DNA of 38,370 nt. It comes from a virus. The stretch is taken from positions 1 through 38,370 of the IMG/VR virus record IMGVR_UViG_3300042876_001170, one strand, 5' to 3'. The translations under genes and the position numbers were made by a program. The notes below the pieces were generated by a model that saw only the letters and a list, made by a program, of their open reading frames with translations, made no database searches and was not told the DNA's origin. Shown here piece after piece: positions 10,041 to 17,358 of the stretch. Positions within the stretch are counted from its first letter, which is position 1, and every line of letters begins with the position of its first letter.

Positions 10041-12490
10041 CCCAACCGAAAGGGACGCTCCCGTTCGCGGAGATAGCCGCGGCCTGCCTGGCGCGCGCCG
10101 ATGAACTACTGCGGGAATGGCTGCCCTATGGTCGCCGCGAGGGCCCGGAGTGGAAGGCGCTCAATCCGTTGCGGGGCGACAGCAAGATCGGGTCGTTTTC
10201 GGTCAGCGTGATCAACGGCCACTGGGCCGACTTCGCGACCGACGACAGGGGCGGCGACCTGGTGTCGCTGAACGCTTATCTCTTCCATGCCGGCGACCAG
10301 GGGAAGGCGGCGGTAGAGTGCGCTGAGCGGGTGGGTGTGGCCCTTCCGGAAACTGGCAAGCCAAAGGGCAAGCGGGCCGCGCGCAAGCCGGCGCCGCCAC
10401 CAGCCGATCCACCGAAGGAAAAGGAGCCGCGCACCTGGTGGAAGCCATTCTGGCCAGTGCCTGACGATGCCGGCGAACCTCCTGTGGCTCACCCAAGGCT
10501 CGGCCGGTGGGCGCGGCGATTTGAGTATCGGACGGCGGCCGGCGAGCTGATTGGCTACGTTTGCCGGATTCCTACCGTCGATGGCGGCAAGGACGATGTG
10601 CCGCTTTGCTACGCCAGGCACGAAAAGACGGGCAAGACGGAATGGCGGTGGTTGTCGTTCGACCCCGAGCACCGGCCACTCTACGGATTGGACCGGGCGG
10701 CACAGAAGCCCGAGGCCACGCTGCTATTCGTCGAGGGCGAGAAGTGCGGCGACGCTGGCCACAATGAGCTGCCCGGCTTGGCAACCATGTCATGGCCGGG
10801 CGGCTGCAAGGCGGTGCATAAGGCGGACTTCAGTTCGCTCGCCGACCGCCAGGTCAAGAAAGCGATCTTGTGGCCGGATTGCGACTCGCAGCGCGAGAAG
10901 CTGACCAAGGAAGAGAAGGAGTCCGGCGTCGACCCAGCCTCCAAGCCGCTGCTGCCCGAGGACAAGCAGCCTGGCACCAAGGCAATGGCGGCAGTGGCCG
11001 AGCAGCTGCATGCGCTGGGATACAAGGTCTGGCGCATCGAGATCCCACTACCTGGTGGTGAGAAGCCGGATGGCTGGGACATCGCCGATGCGATCGAAGA
11101 GGGTTGGACAACCGCGACCCTGGAGGCCTACATCCGGGAAAAGGCTCGGTTGGTGCCGCCTCCTGTGGCGGATTCAGAACCGGCTTCTACCCCTACCAAA
11201 GCTGACGCGGGCACAGAGGGGAAGGGCGTATGGATTCCCGACCTGGTGTGGGGCAGGGATGGGCTGAAGAATTGCCTGTCGAATGTCTATCAGGTGCTGA
11301 CCCACCGCCCGGAATGGAAGGGCGTGATCGCCTACGATGAATTCTCGTTGTGCGTGGTCAAGCGAAAGCCGCCACCCTTCGCCGGAGGCTCGGTTGGGGA
11401 GTGGGATGCGACCGATGATTCCCGTGCGGCGATGTGGCTGGCTACATTCGACCCAGAGTGGAAATTCACGCCGTCCTCGGACCTGATTGCCGAGGCGGTG
11501 GAAGTCATCGCGCGCGCCAACGCCTACCATCCGGTGCGCGACTACTTCAATGGGTTGGAGTGGGATAACCAGAAGCGCCTGACAACCTGGCTGACGCGCT
11601 TCCTGGGCGTCAAGGATTCGGATTACTCGAAGCGGGTGTCGGCCTGGTGGCTGATGGGCGCTGTCAAGCGAATCCTGCAGCCTGGGGCGAAGTTCGACTA
11701 CTGCCTGGTGCTGGCGGGGCCGCAGGGGAAGAAGAAGAGCACCGCGTTCGAGGTGCTGGCCAGCCCGGCCTGGTTTGGTGACACAGATCTCGATCTCGGC
11801 CACAAGGACGCCATGTCGGCCCTGCGCGGCAAGTTGATCTACGAGATCGCCGAGCTGGGTGCGTTGGCTCGCTCTGAAGAGAAAAGGCAGAAGTCCTTCC
11901 TGTCCAGGCGTATCGACGAGTATCGGCCGGTCTATGGTCGGCGGGAGATTAAGGCGCCGCGCCAGGTGGTCTTCGGCGGCACTACCAACGACCATGAGTG
12001 GAACAAGGACCCGACCGGCGGCCGGCGCTTGTGGCCAGTGGATTGTCTGGTCGATGAGATCGATGTCGCCGCTTTGCGGGCCGAGCGCGACCAGTTGTGG
12101 GCCGAGGCGGTGCATTACGTCAAGGCCGGGTTGCGCTATTGGCCGACGCAGGAAGAGCAGAAGCAATGGTTCGACCCTGAGCAGCTCAAGATCGAACAGC
12201 AGGACGACTTGGTCGATGGCCTGCACGACTGGGTGTATGCCCAGATATCCAACTTCACGTTGTACGAGGCGGCAACGAATGGCTTGAAGCCGCCAATGGA
12301 TGCATCGAAGCTCACCCCGGCGATGCATACCCGCCTTGGTATTGCCCTGCGCAAGCTCGGCTGCACCAGGGAAGAGCGCCGCAATGGCATGGTTCGGTAC
12401 TGGTACAAGCCTCCCGCGAGAAATGAGGCAAGTTCGACGTCCGGCACGCCCGCGCAGCAGGATGAGGAGCACGGCTATGTCGGCTTCTGA
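10037..12490 (+). CDS. Primase/helicase with TOPRIM and VapE-type ATPase domains
   Basis: An 817-residue replication protein. Residues 1-105 resemble the CHC2-like DNA-binding part of phage primases (IGSFSVSVINGHWADFATDDRGGD without its zinc Cys). Residues 228-285 form a TOPRIM-like region (LLFVEGEKCGDA, AILWPDCD). After a Pro-rich linker containing the 22-bp repeat, residues 400-760 match VapE/DUF-type superfamily 3-like helicases: Walker A GPQGKKKS (561-568), YEIAELGALARSE, and the motif VVFGGTTNDHEWNKDPTGGRR. It likely unwinds and primes the phage origin. The iteron cluster directly downstream is the probable target. Confidence 0.9.
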   Translation: MTQPKGTLPFAEIAAACLARADELLREWLPYGRREGPEWKALNPLRGDSKIGSFSVSVINGHWADFATDDRGGDLVSLNAYLFHAGDQGKAAVECAERVGVALPETGKPKGKRAARKPAPPPADPPKEKEPRTWWKPFWPVPDDAGEPPVAHPRLGRWARRFEYRTAAGELIGYVCRIPTVDGGKDDVPLCYARHEKTGKTEWRWLSFDPEHRPLYGLDRAAQKPEATLLFVEGEKCGDAGHNELPGLATMSWPGGCKAVHKADFSSLADRQVKKAILWPDCDSQREKLTKEEKESGVDPASKPLLPEDKQPGTKAMAAVAEQLHALGYKVWRIEIPLPGGEKPDGWDIADAIEEGWTTATLEAYIREKARLVPPPVADSEPASTPTKADAGTEGKGVWIPDLVWGRDGLKNCLSNVYQVLTHRPEWKGVIAYDEFSLCVVKRKPPPFAGGSVGEWDATDDSRAAMWLATFDPEWKFTPSSDLIAEAVEVIARANAYHPVRDYFNGLEWDNQKRLTTWLTRFLGVKDSDYSKRVSAWWLMGAVKRILQPGAKFDYCLVLAGPQGKKKSTAFEVLASPAWFGDTDLDLGHKDAMSALRGKLIYEIAELGALARSEEKRQKSFLSRRIDEYRPVYGRREIKAPRQVVFGGTTNDHEWNKDPTGGRRLWPVDCLVDEIDVAALRAERDQLWAEAVHYVKAGLRYWPTQEEQKQWFDPEQLKIEQQDDLVDGLHDWVYAQISNFTLYEAATNGLKPPMDASKLTPAMHTRLGIALRKLGCTREERRNGMVRYWYKPPARNEASSTSGTPAQQDEEHGYVGF
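11183..11204 (+). repeat. 22-bp exact repeat, primase-gene copy
   Basis: Identical to the minus strand of 5114-5135 in the ParB-like gene, encoding ASTPTKA at the joint between the primase and helicase halves. Confidence 0.9.
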
Positions 12491-12518
12491 AGCCAAGAGG
12501 TGGGGAAGGGTCGGCAGA

Positions 12519-12759
12519 GGTTGGGAACCTGTAGAGCCGCATTGGGCGGGCGTCTTCCCAACCTTCCTAACCTTCCCGACTCATTTCCCCGCGTGGGCGT
12601 GCGCACCCGCGTGTAGGCGTGCGAGCGCACAGGCCTGCGTGCGCGGGCGCGCGCGCTTGCCCATTTTCACCTTAGGAAGGTTAGGAAGGTTAGGAAGAGC
12701 GGCATGGGCTCAGGGTTTTGAGGCTCCTAACCTCTGCCCGACCTCGGTGAGGTTGGGAA
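12519..12759. other. Iteron cluster, candidate replication origin
   Basis: Copies of the 9-mer GGTTRGGAA occur at 12519-12527 (+), 12555-12563 (-), 12564-12572 (-), 12679-12687 (+), 12688-12696 (+) and 12751-12759 (+), plus one copy with a mismatch at 12724-12732 (-). Paired tandem copies in opposite orientation flank a G/C-alternating core (about 12593-12660). The block follows the helicase gene and is the only early gene gap over 250 bp. Origin function is inferred from iterons plus position. Confidence 0.55.
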
Positions 12760-12760
12760 C

Positions 12761-13156
12761 ATGATCGATCAGCTGCGCGAAGACCTGCGCTTTGTCGCCG
12801 CCCGGTTCAAGTGGCCGCGGGATCGCGTCCTCGAGGTCGGGGCTGCGGTGCGCAAGGCGATCGATGCGGGCGACCAGGAAACGATCAAGTCGTTTTCCCG
12901 CGAGTACGCATGCCGACGGCAGGCTGCCTGCGAGGACGATCCTGCCATCAATCGTCGCGCGGTAATGCCTCAGGTGGCGGCGTGGGTTAAAGAGGCGCGC
13001 GCCGTGTTCGGCGAGGTGAAGGTCACTTTTGCAATGGAGGGCGGTGTAGTAGTGGGACAGCGCTTTCTCCCAGGCAACGAGGTGGCGGCGAGCGACATGG
13101 TCATTCGGCAATCCGATGACGAAGCGGCAATGGCCAAGAGGATGAAGCGGCGATGA
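12761..13156 (+). CDS. Hypothetical phage protein at the end of the early-right region
   Basis: A 131-residue protein beginning MIDQLREDLRFVAARFKWPRDR. The first half is helical and charged, with two Cys (ACRRQAAC). The C-terminal part holds VRQSDDEAAMAKRMKRR-like basic residues. The last iteron (GGTTGGGAA) lies directly before its ATG. The position between replication genes and the late region is where lambda-like phages carry a Q-type antiterminator, but I see no Q-family motif, so no function is assigned. Confidence 0.65.
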   Translation: MIDQLREDLRFVAARFKWPRDRVLEVGAAVRKAIDAGDQETIKSFSREYACRRQAACEDDPAINRRAVMPQVAAWVKEARAVFGEVKVTFAMEGGVVVGQRFLPGNEVAASDMVIRQSDDEAAMAKRMKRR

Positions 13157-13764
13157 GCGGGAACGTGATCAGCATCCGGAACAACTTCCCGAAGGTAGCC
13201 GCCCAGCTCGAGCGCGTTGGTGCAGACGTCGGCAATAAGGCCATGGTGCGTGCGCTCAATAAGACGGTCGAGCAAGGCAAGACAGAGATGGCGCGCTCGA
13301 TCAGCCGAGAATTCAACATCAGCATCGGGAAAGCAAAGGATCGTCTAGACATCCAGCGCGCATCAGCCAAGGGAGGCGCACTGCGCTTCGAGGCTGTGCT
13401 GGAAGCGACCAAGCGCGGCAAGGGGCGGTCCATGAACCTGATCGCCTTTGTCGAAAGCAAGGTAACGCTCGCCGAGGGTAGGCGTCGCGCCAAGGATGGG
13501 ACACAGAATCAGGTGCGCTTCCAGATCAAGCGCACGGGCGGCAAGAAGATGATCAAGGGCGCCTTCATTGGCAATGACGGCCGCACCGTCTTCATTCGCG
13601 AGGGCAAGAGCCGACTGCCCATCAAGGCCCTTAACACCATCGACGTGCCGCAGATGTTCAACACCAAGAAGCTCAACGCCCTGGTTAGAGCAGTGATGCT
13701 CAAGAGGTTAGATGCCAATTTCAAACGGGAGCTTAGGTCTGTGCTGCGGGGGTACATAAGGTGA
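13153..13764 (+). CDS. Minor tail protein Z (gpZ) homologue
   Basis: A 203-residue protein matching the phage minor tail protein Z family: FPKVAAQLERVGADVGNKAMVRALNKTVEQG, then EMARSISREFNISIGKAKDRL, a basic beta-rich middle and a helical end. In lambda, gpZ is a tail completion factor encoded among the tail genes. Here it is upstream of cos and terminase, at the right end of the packaged genome. The start overlaps the preceding stop (ATGA), so it is in the early-right or a bridging transcription unit. Confidence 0.85.
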   Translation: MSGNVISIRNNFPKVAAQLERVGADVGNKAMVRALNKTVEQGKTEMARSISREFNISIGKAKDRLDIQRASAKGGALRFEAVLEATKRGKGRSMNLIAFVESKVTLAEGRRRAKDGTQNQVRFQIKRTGGKKMIKGAFIGNDGRTVFIREGKSRLPIKALNTIDVPQMFNTKKLNALVRAVMLKRLDANFKRELRSVLRGYIR

Positions 13765-13786
13765 TGACCTTGTTGATGCCAGTCGC

Positions 13787-13871
13787 GGGTCCTTCCTGGC
13801 CCCTCCCCACACGGCGCGAAACGAGCGCATCTTTTCGCCAGTTCTTTGGGCGCATGGGAGGTAAGTAAGTC
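13787..13871 (+). other. Candidate cos region (cosQ-like motif)
   Basis: GGGTCCTTCCTGG at 13787-13799 differs at two positions from the lambda cosQ motif (GGGTCCTTTCCGG), and lies between the right-end genes and terminase small subunit, as in lambda (cosQ-cosN-cosB-nu1). An imperfect dyad, GGCG..AAA / TTT..CGCC (13813-13839), follows and may be part of cosN or cosB. The nicking positions cannot be fixed from sequence alone. Confidence 0.6.
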
Positions 13872-14348
13872 GTGCGCATCGTAGGCCAGGAGAATATCGC
13901 ATCGGTCTTCGGGGTGGCTCCGAAGACGGTGGTCGAGTGGCAGGAGCAGGGGTTCCCTGTTGCGCTGCGCGGCGGGCCTGGCGTGCCGAGTGAATACGAG
14001 ACCGAGGCCTGCATCGGTTGGCTGGTCGACCGGGAAGTGAAGAAGGTGCAGGCCGAGCGGCCGCAGGATCGCCTGGCGCGGGTGCAGGCCGACAAGATCG
14101 AGATGGAGAACGCCGAGCGGCGCGGCCAGTTGATTCCTGCCGACCAGTTGGAGCCGAAGCTGCGGGCAGCAATGGTGGCGGCACGGGCGGCCCTGCGCAA
14201 CGAGCCAGCGCGCCTGGCGCGCGAGGTGCTCGGCAAGAAACCGGAGGAGAGCGAGGCGCTGTTGTCCGAGGCGTTCGATGCCTTCCTGGTGCGCCTGTCG
14301 CAGTGGCCTGACGCCCAGGCGCTGGAAGACGGCGAGGATGGCGAGTGA
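13872..14348 (+). CDS. Terminase small subunit (Nu1-like)
   Basis: A 158-residue protein with an N-terminal winged-helix/MerR-like DNA-binding segment (ENIASVFGVAPKTVVEWQEQGFP, residues 7-29), a charged helical middle (RLARVQADKIEMENAERRGQ) and a C-terminal segment for large-subunit contact. This is the Nu1-type architecture that recognises cosB. The start is GTG at 13872, with GGAGG nine bases upstream. The stop overlaps the large-subunit GTG (GTGA). Confidence 0.88.
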   Translation: MRIVGQENIASVFGVAPKTVVEWQEQGFPVALRGGPGVPSEYETEACIGWLVDREVKKVQAERPQDRLARVQADKIEMENAERRGQLIPADQLEPKLRAAMVAARAALRNEPARLAREVLGKKPEESEALLSEAFDAFLVRLSQWPDAQALEDGEDGE

Positions 14349-16504
14349 ACGCGGTGGCCGAGATCCCGGTCAACGCCTGGGCGACTGCCGCGCTCGATGC
14401 CATGCTGCGGCGGGTATTCGCCGAGCTGGCGCCGCCGCCGCCCATGACCATGATCGAGTGGTCAGAGACGCATCGCATCCTGTCGAAGGAAGAGACCAAC
14501 GACTACCCAGGCGCCTACCAGCTCGAAAACACTCCAGCGCTGCGCGGCATCCTGGCAGCGTGCGGCGAAAAGAAGGTGCGGCGGGTTATCGTCCAGAAGG
14601 CTGCGCAGCAGGGCTACACCGCGGGCGTGGTCTGCAACGTGCTCGGCTACCACGTGCATTGGGAGCCCTGCGTCCAGGTGGTGATGTTCCCGCGCGAAAA
14701 GTCCGCCAAGGACTTCGACGCCGAGAAGTTCGCGCCGATGGTGCGTGCGACGCCGGTCCTGGCTAAGCGCATCAAGCTCAAGAGTCGGAGCGAGGGCAAC
14801 AGCACCACGCGCAAGCACTACGCCGGCGGCCTGATCAAGTTCGTCGCCTCGAACTCGCCGGCGGACGTGAAGTCGACCAGCGCTCGCGTGCGCATCGTCG
14901 AGGAGCCGGACGATACCAACAAGGACGTGAAAGGGCAGGGCAACGCGATCGCGCTTCTGCGCGAACGTGGCAAGACGATCCGCAACAGCTTCGAGCTGAT
15001 TGGCGGCACGCCGACGGCCAAGGGTGCCAGCGAGATCGAAAAGGAAATGCGCACCACCGACCAGCGCCGGTTCATGGTGCCGTGCCACCACTGCGGCGAG
15101 CGCCATGAGGTCGAGTGGGAGCATGTCGTCATTCCCGGCCTGGCGCTGACCGCCGAGGAGCTGGCAGCGCCGGACATCGACCAGCGCTATCCGGTGCGCG
15201 AGGTGTATGGTCGCGCCCGCTTCGAGGACGCCTACTACGCCTGCCCGCACTGCGGCGGGATATGGACCGACGATGAACGAATCGCCAACATCCGCGCCGC
15301 GGCACGCGTCGAGCCGTACTACGGATGGGAACCGACGGCCGAGTCGCCAGACCCCGGCTTCTACTGCAACGAGATGCAGAGCGTCTTCGATGGCTCCCGC
15401 GTGCCGGTGCTCGCCGAGAAGTTCCTGCGTGCGCAGCATCTGATGGACCATGGCGACCCGACCGAGATGGTCGCCTTCTGGAATGCCACCCGCGGCCGCT
15501 GCTGGGAGTACTCCGGCGAGCTACCCGAGGAAGACGAACTGCGCAAGCGCGCCGAGGCCTACGCCGAGTGGTCGGTACCGGCCGGCGCCTTGGTGCCATT
15601 GCTCTCGGTCGACGTGCAGCACGATCGCTTGGCGGTGCAATGCTGGGTAGTCGGCCGCGGGGAAGAGACGTGGCTCACCTACTGGGGCGAGCTGTACGGC
15701 CAGACGGTGGTCGCGCACCAGGGCGCCTGGATTGAGCTGGAGCAGCTGCTCCAGCGCACGGTGCTGCACGCCACCGGCGCCCAGTTGCCGATCGCCGCCT
15801 GCGGCATCGACTGTTCGGACGGCCAGACCTCAGATGCCAGCTACGCCTTCGTGCGGCGCCACAATCGTCCGGGTCGCCCGGTGTTGGCGCTGAAGGGCGC
15901 GCCCGACGCCGAGGGGCGCGTGGAGATCTGGACACCACCCAAGCCGATCGACCCGAACAATCGCAGCACCAAGGCCAGCCGGCATGGCGTGCAGATCCAT
16001 ATCGTCGGCACCGCCAAGGCCAAGGACTTGATCCTCGGCTGGGCGCAGGAGGGCGGGCGTGTGCGCTTGACCGGCTCCGGACCGGGCCGCATGCACTGGT
16101 ACGAGGGCGTGCGCGCCGACTTCTACGAGCAGCTGCTGTCGGAAATCAAAGTGCCCTCGCGGACCAACCCGAAGCGCCGCACCTGGAAGCCGCGCACCGA
16201 TCGCCGGCAGGAGGGCCTCGACTGCGCGGTGTACAACCTCTATTTGAGCCGGGCATTGCGCCTGCACCTGCGCCGGCCTGCGCAGTGGGACATCGCCGAG
16301 CTGATGCTGCGCCAGGGGTCGATCTTGCCACCCGATCCAGTGCAGACGTCTACACCGGAGGCACCGGAGCCCGAGCCAGCCGCCGTCGTCGAATCGCAAG
16401 AGGACGCGATACCTGCGGCAGTGGATCAGCGTGCCATCGTCGCGCGCGCTCACCTGGCCGCAATGCTCAAGAACCGCAAGGCGCAGCGTCATGGCCAGCG
16501 GTGA
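14345..16504 (+). CDS. Terminase large subunit, GpA family
   Basis: A 719-residue packaging ATPase and nuclease of the lambda gpA family. It has the atypical Walker A (VQKAAQQGYT, residues 83-92), a Walker B-like VRIVEEPDD (182-190), a zinc pair CHHCGE (C247, C250) with a second CPHCG, and an RNase H-like C-terminal nuclease region with conserved acidic residues (LLSVDVQHDR, ACGIDCSDG, DFYEQL). The GpA type and the cosQ-like motif agree that packaging is cos-based. GTG start coupled to the small subunit. Confidence 0.95.
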   Translation: MNAVAEIPVNAWATAALDAMLRRVFAELAPPPPMTMIEWSETHRILSKEETNDYPGAYQLENTPALRGILAACGEKKVRRVIVQKAAQQGYTAGVVCNVLGYHVHWEPCVQVVMFPREKSAKDFDAEKFAPMVRATPVLAKRIKLKSRSEGNSTTRKHYAGGLIKFVASNSPADVKSTSARVRIVEEPDDTNKDVKGQGNAIALLRERGKTIRNSFELIGGTPTAKGASEIEKEMRTTDQRRFMVPCHHCGERHEVEWEHVVIPGLALTAEELAAPDIDQRYPVREVYGRARFEDAYYACPHCGGIWTDDERIANIRAAARVEPYYGWEPTAESPDPGFYCNEMQSVFDGSRVPVLAEKFLRAQHLMDHGDPTEMVAFWNATRGRCWEYSGELPEEDELRKRAEAYAEWSVPAGALVPLLSVDVQHDRLAVQCWVVGRGEETWLTYWGELYGQTVVAHQGAWIELEQLLQRTVLHATGAQLPIAACGIDCSDGQTSDASYAFVRRHNRPGRPVLALKGAPDAEGRVEIWTPPKPIDPNNRSTKASRHGVQIHIVGTAKAKDLILGWAQEGGRVRLTGSGPGRMHWYEGVRADFYEQLLSEIKVPSRTNPKRRTWKPRTDRRQEGLDCAVYNLYLSRALRLHLRRPAQWDIAELMLRQGSILPPDPVQTSTPEAPEPEPAAVVESQEDAIPAAVDQRAIVARAHLAAMLKNRKAQRHGQR

Positions 16505-16763
16505 CAGCCTCCACGATCTACTGGAGATCGCCCGGCGGGAGATGCCCGACGTACCGCCCGAGGTGTGGGCGCGTTTCTCCGCGTTGGCCAGCCTGACGTT
16601 CGGCGCAAGCGAGATCTATGTCCGCGCCAACAACCGGAAACGCAGTCGCTTGGAAGCGCTCGCGGACCTCGACGCCGATATCAGCGCCGCGCAACTAGCC
16701 GAAAAACTCGGCGTCTCGGTACGTCATGCGAAGCGCCTGCGCCGCCTGTGTAGGGGGGGGTGA
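16491..16763 (+). CDS. Small Mor-like HTH protein
   Basis: A 90-residue protein starting MASGDSLHDLLEIARREMP. The middle (EVWARFSALASLTFGASEIYVR) and the end (ISAAQLAEKLGVSVRHAKRLRR) match the helical dimerisation region and helix-turn-helix of Mor-type activators, though it is shorter than Mu Mor. It overlaps the end of the terminase gene by 14 nt. A run of eight G residues (16753-16760) lies just before the stop and leads into a strong hairpin. DNA binding is likely; a target is not known. Confidence 0.7.
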   Translation: MASGDSLHDLLEIARREMPDVPPEVWARFSALASLTFGASEIYVRANNRKRSRLEALADLDADISAAQLAEKLGVSVRHAKRLRRLCRGG

Positions 16764-16789
16764 CATTCTTCCGGTAGAAATGTCACCCC
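16757..16789 (+). other. 11-bp perfect hairpin after the Mor-like gene
   Basis: GGGGTGACATT (16757-16767) pairs with AATGTCACCCC (16779-16789) around an 11-nt loop. No T-tract follows, so it is not a standard terminator. It begins inside a G8 run and covers the stop codon of the upstream gene. Confidence 0.8.
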
Positions 16790-16802
16790 TCGGCCGCGCA
16801 GC

Positions 16803-17357
16803 ATGCGGCCCATGCTTGCACCTTCCACCTTCCGCGCTGGCGATTCCGTCTCCTGGACCGAGTCGCTCGCCGCGTATTCGGCGGCCGATGGCTGGGTACT
16901 GAAGTTCCGCCTGCTGTGGCCGACCGGCACCGCGGTTGCCATCGATACCACGGCGGACGGCGCAGACCACGCAGTGGCGTTGTCCGCAGCGAACACCGCC
17001 AACTGGGTCGCCGGCACCGCCACGCTCGTCTCATGGGTCGAGAAGGGTACCGAGCGGAACACCCTGGCCAGTGACCAGGTCACCATCCTGCCGAACCTCG
17101 CCGCCGCCACAACCTTCGATGGCCGCTCGATCTCGGCGCGCTCTCTGGACGATGCGCTGGCTGCCCGCGCCGCGTACCTGGCCAGCGGCAAGGCCCACGT
17201 CGCCGAGTACGACATTGCCGGCCGCGTGATGAAGTTCCGCAGCGTCAAGGAAATCGCCGACCTCATCGAGCAGCTGCAGCGGGAAGTAGCACGCGAGCGC
17301 GCCATACAGGCAGTGCTCGATGGCGGCACGCCAGGCCGAGTGCAGGTCCGGTTCTGA
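16803..17357 (+). CDS. Head-tail connector region protein (gpW position)
   Basis: A 184-residue protein between terminase and portal, the slot of lambda gpW. The N-terminal 120 residues read as a beta-rich domain (FRAGDSVSWTESL, LKFRLLWPTGTAVAI, ATLVSWVEKG). The C-terminal part (YDIAGRVMKFRSVKEIADLIEQL) resembles the gpW core of a short hairpin and two helices. The start could be 16803 or 16812; neither has a clear Shine-Dalgarno. Function as a connector or head completion factor is from position and partial similarity. Confidence 0.65.
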   Translation: MRPMLAPSTFRAGDSVSWTESLAAYSAADGWVLKFRLLWPTGTAVAIDTTADGADHAVALSAANTANWVAGTATLVSWVEKGTERNTLASDQVTILPNLAAATTFDGRSISARSLDDALAARAAYLASGKAHVAEYDIAGRVMKFRSVKEIADLIEQLQREVARERAIQAVLDGGTPGRVQVRF

Positions 17358-17358
17358 C

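Noticed and set aside
12761-13156. Q-type late antiterminator
   Set aside because: The position fits, but there is no zinc-finger or Q-family motif and no typical qut/late promoter arrangement that I can recognise.
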